Shown here one piece after another: positions 44,647-55,343 of a stretch of 64,000 nt of DNA (its first letter is position 1; every line of letters starts with the position of its first letter). The notes under the pieces are model-generated. The model saw only the letters and a program-made list of their open reading frames with translations, did not search any database and was not told the origin of the DNA. Origin of the DNA: Diabrotica undecimpunctata (Eukaryota > Arthropoda > Insecta > Coleoptera > Chrysomelidae). The stretch spans positions 77,512,257 to 77,576,256 of the forward strand of contig NC_092805.1 of assembly GCF_040954645.1 (NCBI RefSeq), written 5' to 3'. Both the position numbers and the translations under genes were made by a program.

Positions 44647-45188
44647 AAACTAAGGTACACTCGAAGAGTGGTGGGTTTTTCGGTCAAAGTGGAGAAATAA
44701 AAGACAAAGAAGGTGGCTACTTCATCTATTTATTGAAGACGTTTCGCTTTCTGCTCAGAAAGCATCATCAGTTCATCTAAAAAGAACAATATGAAACCAA
44801 ACATCCATAGAGAAGTTACAATAAAAGTGTGTTACCTTACAAAGACATGTAGCAGTCAATGATGTTCAAAATATGAAAAAGCTTACGAAACTGGACATTT
44901 AGAGTAAAGTTGTATAAATCAATTAATTGAAACTTGGTATAGTTTGCAATTTAACAAAATTAGCAAAGCAAAAGAACATGTGATAAACATACATGTATAT
45001 AAAAAAGTTATTATAAAAACTTCTCTATGGATGTTTGGTTTCATATTGTTCTTTTTAGATCAACTGATGATGCTTTCTGAGCAGAAAGCGAAACGTCTTC
45101 AATAAATAGATGAAGTAGCCACCTTCTTTGTCTTTTATTTCTCCACTTTGACCGAAAAACCCACCACTCTTCGAGTGTACCTTAGTTT
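44647..45188. mobile_element. Hairpin unit D: 170 bp inverted arms with hammerhead-like cores
   Basis: Arms 44647-44816 and 45019-45188 are inverse copies with only one or two differences, around a 202 bp centre without coding sense. The right arm reads CTGATGA (45064-45070), an 18-19 base perfect stem-loop (GCTTTCT GAGC AGAAAGC), then GAAAC (45090-45094). The left arm has the same on the minus strand (44771-44741). This is the complete hammerhead catalytic core with stem II. Hammerheads are known from Penelope-like element ends. The cleavage site and stem III are not clear to me. Probably paired Penelope terminal repeats or a derived non-autonomous element. Confidence 0.75.
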
Positions 45189-45217
45189 ATTTTGGATTGA
45201 CGGTCGTACTCCTTTTC

Positions 45218-45220
<3 letters not shown>

Positions 45221-45308
<88 letters not shown>
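45221..45308. repeat. (TA)n microsatellite
   Basis: About 88 bp of TA with a CA/TG interruption near its right end. Confidence 0.97.
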
Positions 45309-45965
45309 GTATGTAACCCAAGGTGTTCCAGATAATCATTAAAATAGACGGAAATGACAACAAGAAATTTGATCTATATAATATATTCTAGGTATAAACA
45401 CACCATATACAGTGTAGGTAAAAGTTTAGGGTCGGTATTGACCTTACGTGAGATGGAGTGAGAAACACCTGTTTAAAAAGAGAGGTATATTAGGTCCGCC
45501 CTTTAAATATCGCCGAAAATACATGAGTGGAAATAATAAAAAAGGGGAAATTCAACGTTGCCAAGCTTATTGGTTTTATTTGACATATTATCTTTTTAGC
45601 ATTTGAACAATGTTCTAAGATAACAAAATTTGGGCGAAATGGATTTAAATGACAGCTTACTGTTTTTTATTGGAAATATGCCACAATTTTACTTTACAAT
45701 AAGTGTAATATAACATTTTGATTTCCACTTCCGAAATCGTTTTATATAAATAAAATTTATTAATGATTCGTATTTTAAGTACGATTTCCGAATTAAAAAT
45801 CTAAACATCAAAATAAGCTTATTTTAAAGTCAGATTGTGCCCTATTTCCAATAAAAATAATTAACTGCATATAACGCCACAAACTTTATACAAAATTATT
45901 TGGCAACATCTCGCGTCGCGTGGTCAAAGCTCCGAATCAAAGTAGGGACACAGGTAACGAGAACG
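45309..45965. other. Spacer, nothing recognised
   Basis: No supported frame or element terminus. Confidence 0.5.
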
Positions 45966-45978
45966 AGTAGAGATGGGT

Positions 45979-46321
45979 CAATGCTTTTTAAATGCATTCT
46001 TTTTTTTTTCGAATCCTGAGAAAACTAATAAATATTTTTGAAAAATTTAAACGCAGAATGAAAGAATACATTATTACCGAGGGCCGAAAGTGCCTGAAAA
46101 CTTCTATGATGTTTATTTTAATAAGTTACAGGGGTGAAAAATAGAGAAAATTTAGTGTGATTTTGAATTTCAAATATCTCATTCAAAAAAACTGTTTGTT
46201 TATTCTAAGGGACTTTCGGTCCTCGGTAATAATGTAATCTTTTATTCTGCGTTTAAATTTTTCAAAAATATTTGTTGGTTTTCTCAGGATTCGAAAAAAT
46301 GGATGCATTTAAAAAGCATTG
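45979..46321. mobile_element. Hairpin MITE of about 340 bp inside the hAT terminus
   Basis: Arms of about 110 bp (45979-46091 and 46212-46321) are inverse copies sharing CAATGCTTTTTAAATGCAT, TTCGAATCCTGAG, TTTAAACGCAGAAT and the CCGAAAGT inner end. No coding sense. It begins right at the hAT TIR, so it either inserted next to it or uses it. Confidence 0.8.
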
Positions 46322-46509
46322 GCCTGAAATTATGCGCCTACAGCTCTTAAAACCGATTTTCGTAAACAAGTAACTATGATTGTTTAACAGTAGTTTCAAG
46401 TAAGAGAGTACCTACATAAACAAACATAATGACTAATATCGTTTATGTGTATATTTATTGAAGTGAAAGAAACTACTGAAGGATATATTTATTATAACTT
46501 GAAAAATAA

Positions 46510-46846
46510 TCTCTTCTTCTCTTTTTCTACTTCTTGGAGATCTTTCGATCTATTTAATTCTGAAGCTGCCTCTGGTTAATTTCCTGGGAGGTAGATTGCC
46601 AACTATTCCTCCATCTTTTAAGTGGTCTTCCTGGAAGTCTTGAACCGGGCGGGTTATTTTCTAAGGCAATTTTTGGGAGTCTATTCTCATCCATTCGTCT
46701 TACATCACTGTACCACATCCTTTTGCGCTGCCTTCCCCATCTTACAATATCTTGAATTTTGCACTACTCTCTAACGTTTATATTTCTAATCATGTCTCTT
46801 CTTGTTTTGCCCATTATTGTTCTTAGGGTTTTCATCTCGGCAACCC
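46510..46846 (-). mobile_element. LINE 3' end inserted in the hAT element, with TSD
   Basis: The minus strand encodes MKTLRTIMGKTRRDMIRNIN, then CKIQDIVRWGRQRKRMWYSD, VRRMDENRLPKIALENNPPG, RPLKRWRNSWQSTSQE and RQLQN, the common insect LINE tail. It ends in a GAAGAAGAGA-type tail. AAAAATAA is present on both sides (46502-46509, 46847-46854). The inverted hAT copy at 49.9 kb lacks this insert at the matching site, which confirms the borders. Confidence 0.88.
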
Positions 46847-48115
46847 AAAAATAAACTAAACAATACAAATAGTAAATCGTACTTACATTTACATTACACG
46901 TTATTATTAAATCGCGAATCGTCTAAATTGATATTTAAAAACATAAGTTTTTCTACTTTACTTCTTGTTAACCGTATTCTTCTTTTATTTAAAATTAAAC
47001 CAGATTTTGAACATATGTTCACATTTACAATACTTTATGAATATAGTGATTAAGTTAGGATATACATGGCGATGGTTTTTCCACCATTGTAATGGATGAT
47101 ACAGGTGTACGTTTAGATGAGTCATGTCCAATTAATTACACCATGGACTTAAATCATCTTTATCGGTTTCTTTTTCTTGTACTGGTTGATTTTCAATAGT
47201 ACAATCTTATTTTTCTTTTTTTATAGAAATAACCAGCTTCTTAACTCTTTCTTTTGTTTTTTTATCTGTATTTTTATCAGAAAATCCCTGCACTTTAAAT
47301 CGTGAATCCATAAATGTACATAATGACAATGTGCCACTCTGTTCAATCCCTCTAAATCTTTTTGCTAAACCCGATATTAGTAATTGTACTACGTCGGATA
47401 CTATGGAGATAAGGTTACCGTTTGCTAAAATTTTATTGCAAGATTCTTACAGGCAGCGTACCATAACAATCACTGAACTACCCTTCAAGTATTTTTGGCC
47501 ACTCATTGTACTTGTTATTTCTTTAAAAGGCCGTAAAATTTGGGAAAGTTGAGAACAAATAATCCAGTCTTCATTATTTAGATTTGGTCTAAGTCTAAGT
47601 CTCTATTAACTAATAGCAATGTGGAACGGATTGCCTCTTTTAATTCGGTCATTCTTTTTAACATGTAATAGGTGAAGTTCTACCTAATTTACACATCTTG
47701 GATTGGCCGTTTGGAAACTTTGTTATGTTGTAATTGATACCTTATAAGCCTTTCTGAAGATAAGGTACTTTTTTTGAAATGTGTTTTTTGCCGAATTGTC
47801 GAAAAAAGACTTTTTATTTTATCTATTTGTACACGACAGCATTCAAGTGCGTCCTCCACCAATAAATTTAACGTAGGAGCAAAACAATTTAAATGTTTTC
47901 ATTCCAAAACATCTTTAATAGCTTTGACCATATTTGAGGCATTATGAGTTACTGGCAAAATTTACTTTTCGTTTTATACCCCACTGATAATAATTTCACT
48001 AATTTCAAAAGCGATGTTTTCTGAATTATGGTTTCCCGAAAAATGGCAGCAGCCTAATAAACCGTTTTAAATTCTAAATTTTCGGTTAAATATTGTCCTG
48101 TTAATGCGATATAAC

Positions 48116-48819
48116 TATTCGCTCCGTGCGTGACTGACGCGACACCTACCGCCTTCATCTGACAGTTTTGGAGTCTACCAATTTTCAGGTTAAACATATG
48201 ACATTAATGACATATGTTTGACATTGTTAAATACAGGCGAAATTGACAATTATTAATAATTAACTTTTTAACTATATTTTTTCAGTTTATGTACAAAATA
48301 AATGTAGTATTAAAAACTGGGTTTCTCAAAATTCATCATAATATATCTTTTTAAGCCCAAACGGTAAAGAAAAGTTAAAAATCTAGTACTGGCAAATCAA
48401 GTTTTTCACGTGAAAGAGCATATAATTAAAAACAGTAATAGTAAAAGTTGTGATATAAAAGCTAAAGTCATCAGGCACTCTGCAGTTAGCTTGAAGCCTT
48501 ATAAAATATCATTTAAGGTAAATTATTTAAATATTTCAATTGCATAAAAATGAGGTTACGTGATATTTCCTTTTTTATATTAATAGCACGGATCCATCTT
48601 TTTCTTTTCTCTAATTTATATGTAATCTTTGGGAACCTATAAAAACTACACTTACTATTTTTGCTATTATTAGCACAACTAAATACGCAACATGTATTTG
48701 CACACATTTTTGATAAAATTTATGCGTAAAAAGGTAGGGCCAATTGTGTCATATTTCGCCGCTATGCACGCTGGCATCGTTTCAAGGTACCCCTACCATG
48801 GTCACGCACGGAGCGAATA
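48116..48819 (-). mobile_element. 704 bp TIR element with a THAP-domain exon, inserted in hAT
   Basis: TATTCGCTCCGTGCGTGAC (48116-48134) has its exact inverse at 48801-48819. The segment between splits the hAT transposase between its TTGLWTYGV and SYIALTGQ blocks. So it is an insertion, although no clear duplication can be read. It holds a THAP-like exon on the minus strand and a 9 bp palindrome pair (48192-48200/48211-48219). Confidence 0.6.
48513..48707 (-). CDS. THAP-type zinc finger exon (64 codons)
   Basis: The frame starts MCANTCCVFSCANNSKNSKC then SFYRFPKITYKLEKRKRWI and RAINIKKE. This matches the first part of a THAP domain: the Cys pair (CCVFSC), the FYRFP/'FHxFP' motif and the conserved Trp in RKRWI. 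The second half with C-x2-H is missing and may lie in another exon, since CACGTAACC after KKEIS looks like a splice donor, or may be lost. THAP fingers bind DNA and occur in P-element transposases and host regulators. Whether this is a transposase start or a captured exon is unknown. Fragment. Confidence 0.6.
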   Translation of the reverse strand: MCANTCCVFSCANNSKNSKCSFYRFPKITYKLEKRKRWIRAINIKKEISRNLIFMQLKYLNNLP

Positions 48820-49431
48820 AGTTACTCCATATGTCCAGAGGCCAGTAGTAATACAGATATTTTCTACTTCTTTAACAACTTGTGATCTAATAATTTGCTT
48901 AGTTTTGATATAACATTCCTGAAGTAATGAACCTGACGTAATGAACAAGTTTTTCTTGTTGGCGGTTTATATCTAGGAATCCACCCTGCAAACTTTTTAA
49001 AAGCTCGTTCTTCAACTATGAAAAACTGATGAAACGAGTCTTTGCATAGGTTTAGTAAATCCATATCTATTTGTTTCTTTTGTTCTAAACTAAACGCTTG
49101 GGTGGCGGTGGCAGTATGTCAGTACTTGTAGTAGAAGTAGTCGAAACGGACAGAAATGCGTCAAGAGAAGTTTCAATCATTGCAATATTCAGAAAGTGGA
49201 CTAAAAAAGCTGCATCTTCTTCAAATGTGCATTTTTTGAAAATAAAATTATTATTCTTATACTAGGTCAATAATTTTGACTAAGAAAAATAATTCTTAAT
49301 TGAATATTTACAATAAATAAATCCTTTAACGAACTATCAATAAAGATTTGAAATCGAAAATGCAAATCAATCGTAAATCGAAACTCATTCATTAATAAGA
49401 ATACCTAGTTATAAAAAACAAAGGAAAGAGT

Positions 49432-49900
49432 TAAGAAGCTGGTTATTTCTATAAAAAAAGAAAAAGAAGATTGTACAAGTGAAAATCAACCAGTACAAGA
49501 AAAAGAAACTGATAAAGATGACTTAAGTCCATGGTGTATTTTTGATGAATTAATTGGACATGACTCATCTAAACATACACTTGTATCGAGAGATATAAAA
49601 GAAGTCGACATGTATTTGTCTGATGATATTACCCACAAAAAATTTCAAACGAAGATTGGAACTGTCCATTACAGTGGCGGAAACACCATCGCCATGTATA
49701 TCCTTATTAACTTAACCACTATATTCATAAAATATTGTAATATTGTAACAAAATATGTTCCTTGTGAACACATATTCAAAACCTAGTTTAATTTTAAATA
49801 AAAGAAGAACACGGTTAACAAGAAAAGTGGAAAAACTTATGTTTTTAAAATGTCAATTTCGACGATTCGCGATTTAATAATGTTTAATGAAAATGATAGT
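49432..49900 (+). pseudogene. Inverted copy of hAT transposase C-terminal part
   Basis: The plus strand reads KERVKKLVISIKKEKEDCTS, VQEKETDKDDLSPWCIFDEL, IGHDSSKHTLVSRDIKEVDM, YLSDDITHKKFQTKIGT and, after a frame change, the VEKLMFLK-type end. This equals the C-terminal part of the minus-strand hAT copy (47250-46900), and is somewhat fuller than it because the left copy has a deletion. Confidence 0.8.
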
Positions 49901-50082
49901 ACTATTTGTATACTTTAATTTATTTTTCAAGTTATAATAAATATATCCTTCGTTAGTTTCTTTCAATATAATAGCCAATATGTTTGTTTGAGTACTCGCT
50001 TATTTGAGACTACTGCTAAACAATCAACTAGCTACAGTTTACGAAAAACGGTTCCGATAAAAATGTCAACGACCCACCTCTA

Positions 50083-50320
50083 GTTTCATGGGTATATTAG
50101 GATCGGAAGCAGAGATATGTAAAATATCTCTGATCGAAACTAATCGTCTCACTTATGGCCAATGGGTGTCAATAAGAAATATGGAGGGGAGACCAAGGGG
50201 AAATATGATTGTTATCTTTCTCTATTCGCTGAAAATATGATTTTATATCTGTGTTAGATATGCTGTTAAATTTTACCATACCGACCATACCATACCAGTT
50301 ACCATACCAACTTTTACCTA

Positions 50321-50322
<2 letters not shown>
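50083..50322. other. Spacer with short ACCATACC-type repeats
   Basis: Several ACCATAC units occur at 50275-50310 next to the (TA)n array. Otherwise nothing. Confidence 0.5.

Positions 50323-50323
<1 letters not shown>

Positions 50324-50391
<68 letters not shown>
50324..50391. repeat. (TA)n microsatellite
   Basis: Perfect TA repeat of about 68 bp. Confidence 0.97.
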
Positions 50392-50393
<2 letters not shown>

Positions 50394-51335
50394 TCTAGCG
50401 GTTAATGTGGGCCACGTACTAAAACGGTATTATACTAACTCCAGGCGAATATACACCGTGTATATTATTATCTGGGTAGCGCTTTATGTGGACTCCGACC
50501 AACACGTCGGATTAAGTGGACTCCCTAATAGGTTGAAACACTTTTGATATCCGTATACATTTCTTTGCGTACACAACTAAACTCCTTCGATGTTGCCAAT
50601 AATTTGATTAGTCGTAGATTTTTAAATTTTACAGCAGGTACGTTTTGGAACTTGAAATTTATTTAAATATCAATCAATTTAGTCATCCCGAAATTTCATA
50701 AATACTTGGTTAATGTATTAAATATTTTATGTTGATAATTTATATTACTTGCTTTAATTATTTTTAAACTTAAGTTGTGTCTGTTATAAGCTTGGAAAAC
50801 GCAAGTGTCCATTTTTATTAATTAGAATTTTTTTAATGCATTGACACTGAAAAATTTATTATATAAATGTACGTTCCGTTTTTTCGATTGCTACGTTTTT
50901 TGATGTACAATATTTGTTTCATAAAGTAGTAAAATTTAAATTATAATAATTTATAAATCAATCTTAAAATTATAATTTTTTACTGTCTAATTTCAATATT
51001 TCGATTTTTAAATGTAGGAAATTCAATATCTTACTATAATACTTTAGGTACACATATATTATACATGGATACACTTTTGTAACAGATACTAAAATAATAA
51101 GGAAGCATAACACCTAATAATTTCGCTTTTAACTATAAATGTATCGTATAACGTAACGTAGCAATCAGTAGTTAGTCATTACTCAGATAAAATATTTCGG
51201 TGACTTTATGGTAATTTGATTCTAGCCAACATATCTATTACAATTATTACATAATATAATATGTTCGGTCTTATTGTTTTAAAAAACATTCATGTATTAA
51301 AATAGGTCTGAAGTGAATTACGCTTTGTATTTCTT
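50392..51335. other. AT-rich spacer, nothing recognised
   Basis: No supported frame. Confidence 0.5.
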
Positions 51336-51339
51336 TAGT

Positions 51340-51645
51340 GACATTATCATTAACCGTGATTATTAATCTAAGATATTTAAAGTGTTCCATACTTTTGAAA
51401 TTATAGTTGTTGACTTTAATATTTTATCTAGATGTATTGAATTGCTTTCTTCGGTTGATTCGCTTGTATTTGATTTTTATTTTGTTGATTTTAAGTGAAA
51501 CATTTTTCGTGCTCTCTTCACTGTGTTGAAGATGTCGTATGCGGACGGGAGAGAGTTTCTTATAAGATCAATATCATTAGCAGATGCTAGGACTGCTTTG
51601 TACCTTGAGCCATTAATGGATTGCATTTTAAATAGACGTTATTTC
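51340..51645 (-). mobile_element. LINE RT motif C and thumb scrap
   Basis: The minus strand reads MQSINGSRYKAVLASANDID, LIRNSLPSAYDIF and ARKMFHLKSTK, a worn version of 'ILAYADDIDIIGR....A...F..LE.AA...GLKIN..KTK' with the catalytic YADD altered to SAND. Dead fragment. Confidence 0.65.
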
Positions 51646-51774
51646 TATTTTAGTATGCTGTTCATTAAATTTTTGAATATTTGAATCGAGAATCTGTATT
51701 TTATTCAACTGTTTTATAACACAGAGTTTCTTGGCGCCTATCTTCATCTCTGTTTTTTTTGTTTAGCGTATCAT

Positions 51775-52325
51775 TCTTCTTCTTCCTATGCCGTCCCCAT
51801 TAACGGAGGTTGGCGACCACATTTCTAAAAGTATCTCTGTCTTTTCTACCTTTCTACCTATTCCCTTTTTGCCATCGACTCTACCCTGCATGATGGCCTG
51901 CAGAAGACTTTATATTCCTTAGTATGTGTCCCAGGTATGCAGTCCTGCGTACTTTTATTGTTCTCAACAATTTTTTGTCTCGACCCATCCTTCTCAGCAC
52001 TTCCTCATTGGTAACCCTGGCAGTTCATGGAATTCTCAACATTCTCCGGTATATCAAAATTCAAAGGCTTGAAGCTTCTTAACTATTTGCGCTTTTACCG
52101 TCCATATTTCCACTCCGTACAATAGTTGAGACCAGACGTAACATTCAACAAATCTCAGTCTCAGCGCAGTATTCAGATTTTTGTCACAGAACAATTGCTT
52201 GAATTTTAAGAACGCTGCCCTTGCCATTTCTATTCGTACCCTGATTTCTTAGTCTGAATCTAATCCTTTGTTGATGTAAGCTCCCAAATATTTATATTTT
52301 TACTCCCGTATCATTATTAAAAAGA
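51775..52325 (-). mobile_element. LINE 3' end (C-terminal tail), minus strand
   Basis: The minus strand reads YKYLGAYINKGLDSD, EIRVRIEMARAAFLKFKQLF, CDKNLNTALRLRFVECYVWS, LLYGVEIWTVKAQIVKKLQA and, with breaks, LLQAIMQGRVDGKKGIGRK. It ends in a GGAAGAAGAAGAATG tail near 51778. Typical insect LINE tail; 5'-truncated with a few stops. Confidence 0.8.
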
Positions 52326-52835
52326 TTTTGCTGAATGTCGATCTAGGGAATCCGGTGGTATGTACATGGTGTTTCTATAACCAACGTTCGAAAATTTGTC
52401 TAACTGTAAAGTCATGACGATTTTACTAGGAAATATAGTGCTGTTTAATAATAATAAAGTTCAATTAACAATTCCTATATGCACTAACTTGGTACTGATA
52501 TCTCTGCTCCCCGATACCAGGTTGCAGTCCCGAAAACATTAAAACTGCTACACTCATGCTTCCAATTATCCAACGATTAGCCAGTCCAGGACTATACGCC
52601 TTATTATGGTACTGATATTGCTGCTGTCCCTCATAAGTAAATATAATATGCAAGAAAGGTTTTGGCAATTTAATAGGATTTTGTATGTTAGAATATTATT
52701 TCTCCAAAAAAGTGAAAAATATCTATTTACTATCCCGATTTAATCCATAGATTAAATATTAGAATGCTATAAAATAATGCTATTAGCAGTAAAAAACGGT
52801 CTGATAGTAAGTAATGGGAAAACTAAATGAATTTT
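52326..52835. other. Spacer, nothing recognised
   Basis: No supported frame. Confidence 0.45.
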
Positions 52836-52839
52836 CTTT

Positions 52840-53440
52840 AACATACAAGAGAGAGGACGTAGAGTAGGGTATAACGTAACAATAAACCCATATAATTTTG
52901 AAAGATTGCAGCGTTTTAGGTATCATATATAACGCTGTCACATAAGAAATAAAATGGAATATTCAGCTAGCTAACTGATGTAAATATAACCCACATAACA
53001 CTTTTAAATCCAGAAGTCTAATACAAATCCCTAAAATCAGGATATATAAAACAGTGATCAAACCAGTGCTATTGACTGAAAATGTAACGAGAACGCTGAC
53101 AAAACAATGTAAGTAAAACTTTGGTATTAATTAGATCAGGATTACTAGAAAAGTTATCAGAATTATTTTCCAACTTACAAAGGTCCGAATACTAACCAAT
53201 ACCGAACGGGAACTAATGCCAAGGTCTAACAGATATATAAAGATATCACAACGTCATACAAGAGACTAAATCTCAACGCCAAAGTTACGCTGGCTATATC
53301 CAAAGGCTTTCTAATAACTGCATTGCCAAGTTAAACTTTGAGAATGCCCCGAGAGAAAAAATGCCCTTAGGACGTTCACGAATCAACAGGGGAGGTAACA
53401 TATGGTCAGATTTAGGAATAATGGGACTACCTACCGACCC
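52840..53440 (+). mobile_element. LINE 3' relic (C-terminal tail), plus strand
   Basis: Plus-strand frames read IRIYKTVIKPVLLTENVTRT then, later, AKLNFENAPREKMPLGRSRI and NIWSDLGIMGLPTDP. This matches 'IRLYKT.IRPV..YG.E.W.L' and '...NAP.GRRPLGRPR.RW.DN..SDL..MGLPTDP'. Multiple stops in between. Confidence 0.75.
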
Positions 53441-54300
53441 ATCATATTTATCAATACATGCCTGTACAACCAACTGCTATCCAACCTACAATCAATCCTT
53501 ATCTGTTGGGAACTATCAAATCCATTACATATAGTCAAACGAACTAGGCTTAATAAAAGTTATCTTAGGAAAGGCACTTCTGAAATATTGACATATATTT
53601 TTAAAACGTTATTTACGTGGCTAAGTTTTCAATAGGAATGAGGAGACAAAAAGCAGAAAAGCCAATAGAACCTTGTTGCGTTCTGACTATACTATGATAA
53701 TGACCTTTACAATATAAACAATACTTGAGACAACTGATTGTCTCAATTTGGTCATTCAGAATTATGTCTGTATTTTTTAATTTGCTAATTTCCATAGATT
53801 CTAATTTCCATATAATCTAAAGATATCTTAAGGCCTTTATTTTAAATATACTTTTTTAGTAATGCAAATACGTAAATAGAACCTGGAATATACATGTAAC
53901 CTTTAATCTCTGGGATAAATCCATCTCCTGAACAATGACGCCGATATATTTAGTTTAAATTCCTGGCACTTATTTTAACCGTTTATGTCCTTATCATTCA
54001 TATATGAGTTGTGACCGATATTACAAACTCATTTACTTTTCACAAAGAGACTCCATATTAACTATAGTTATTACTATACAAATCTGATTCGAAATATCGT
54101 CGAGTATGTAAAATTATTTTTAATGAAAAGTTAATTAGCCATTTCTTATGGGGTTCAAAAGAGAAGCCTTTACGAAAATTTGAGTACAAATAAGACCACC
54201 GTAATCAGTTGTACCCTGGGTAATAAATAATTAATTAATCGGCTAATCAGAATCACCCGTTCAATATGATTTTTGTCAAATCGGTCCTTTTTAGGATCAA
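53441..54300. other. Spacer, nothing recognised
   Basis: No supported frame. Confidence 0.5.
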
Positions 54301-54304
54301 TTAT

Positions 54305-55343
54305 TCGAATTATGTCTATAAATATTAAGGGCATATCTAGAGATAAAGACACCTTACTTTACTTAACCTTATCAGACATATGCGCTTAGCACAAATGTGA
54401 CGTATTTCTAGTGCAGAAAATACATAGAGGGCAAAAAATAGTGTATTTGGTATTAAGCTGATCGCTGAAAATCACATAATAAATGTGAAAGTGCTATCTC
54501 TGCCGGCAAAGAAGCAAAGAAATACTTAAAATGAGAGAGGACAAAACCAGTCAGCTGAAGGAACCTTTTAACGATGTTGAGCTTGGATCCACTATCTACG
54601 TATATAATAAAGAATAGTACGGCACTGACTGAAGATCAGAGCACAAAGCTTATCATAAAATTTGGACCCAAAATACAACAGTTACTGATATCCAAAGTCT
54701 GCAGATAAACAAAGCAAAGACAAAGTTGTTGCCTTGTTTAAACCTAGCAAAAACTCCAACGACCACAAAAGCTATCGGTCAATATATTTATTTTGCTTAA
54801 CAAAATACTCCTCAAGAGGTAAAACAGAAGAAAAACTCAAATTAAAAGACAAAAGTTGCTACAGACAGGGAAGATCATGTACGTCACAAATACTAAATCT
54901 TGCCCAACACAGCAAAGATGGGTACGAAAGATATCAGTTATGAGGAGTGGTATTTGTCAATCTAAGCAGCAATTTGCAGCTTACGACACCTTAAATAAGA
55001 GGGCATTTTTTAAAAATCTATATGATATCGCCTTAGGTAATAAACTTACTTGTTTTACTAGCGTATGCCTATACAACAGAAGATTTTTGGTATTTCTCAA
55101 TGGTAAGAATAGCAGATGGAGAACGCAGAAGAACGATCTCCTTTGGGGTAGCGTAATGGCACCTACACTGTATAACATGTACACAAACCATCAACCCATA
55201 CCAGTAAATACTAGGACTTTTATTATGTATACGACACATCTATTATTGCACAACCAAAAACTTTTGTTGCTGAAGTGGAGAAAAATCTAAATAAAATCCA
55301 CAAGGAAAATAATTCCTGTAGCTGGCTGTATACCACGTATAAC
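54305..55343 (+). pseudogene. Jockey-type LINE, 5' part (endonuclease and RT), split by the Penelope element
   Basis: The plus strand begins IMSINIKGISRDKDTLLYLT with KCDVFLVQKIHRGQK (endonuclease start, 'CLQETHRG'). After an internal gap the RT reads KVVALFKPSKNSNDHKSYRS, YRQGRSCTSQILNLAQHSKD, AAYDTLNKRAFFKNLYDIAL, NRRFLVFLNGKNSRWRTQKN and LLWGSVMAPTLYNMYTN. This is the order 'LKPGK..ND..SYRPISLL', 'FR.GRSCTSQ.LNL.Q.IEDG', 'D..AAYDT.NH', 'RSRWR.QKNGLPQGSVLAP.LFN.Y.ND'. The catalytic YADD is lost (IMYTTH). The copy was dead or dying before the Penelope insertion at 55344. Confidence 0.82.

Larger units (their letters stand above)
46900..49215 (-). pseudogene. hAT transposase (ZBED-type), decayed and interrupted
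   Basis: The minus strand gives, in order: EQ-KKQIDMDLLNLCKDSFHQ and FFIVEERAFKKFAGW-IPRYKPPTRKT (49080-48940), ITTGLWTYGV (48850), then after an insertion SYIALTGQYLTENLEF (48110-48060), LLGCCHFSG, HNASNMVKAIKDVLE, KHLNCFAPTLNLLVEDALEC, HFKKSTLSSERLI, FTYYMLKRMTELKEAIRSTL (47670), ILRPFKEITSTMSGQKYLKG, GSSVIVMVRCL, FMDSRFKV, and the C-terminal dimerisation block GLILNKRRIRLTR, SKVEKLMFLN (46980). This is the standard hAT order (RNase H-like core with an inserted helical domain, then the hATC domain). Several frameshifts, stops and one insertion. The N-terminal BED finger is not seen. Confidence 0.85.
45968..50082 (-). mobile_element. hAT-type DNA transposon, palindromic composite with nested insertions
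   Basis: The ends read TAGAGATGGGTC (45968-45979) and the inverse of GACCCACCTCTA (50071-50082), a typical hAT terminus. The transposase runs on the minus strand from about 49.2 to 46.9 kb. The right-hand 650 bp (49432-50082) is an inverted copy of the element's own C-terminal coding and 3' region (46330-47255). Both outer ends are therefore 3' ends and the whole is a large palindrome. Nested inside are a hairpin MITE, a LINE 3' end and a TIR element with a THAP exon. No 8 bp duplication could be matched at the outer edges. Confidence 0.75.
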
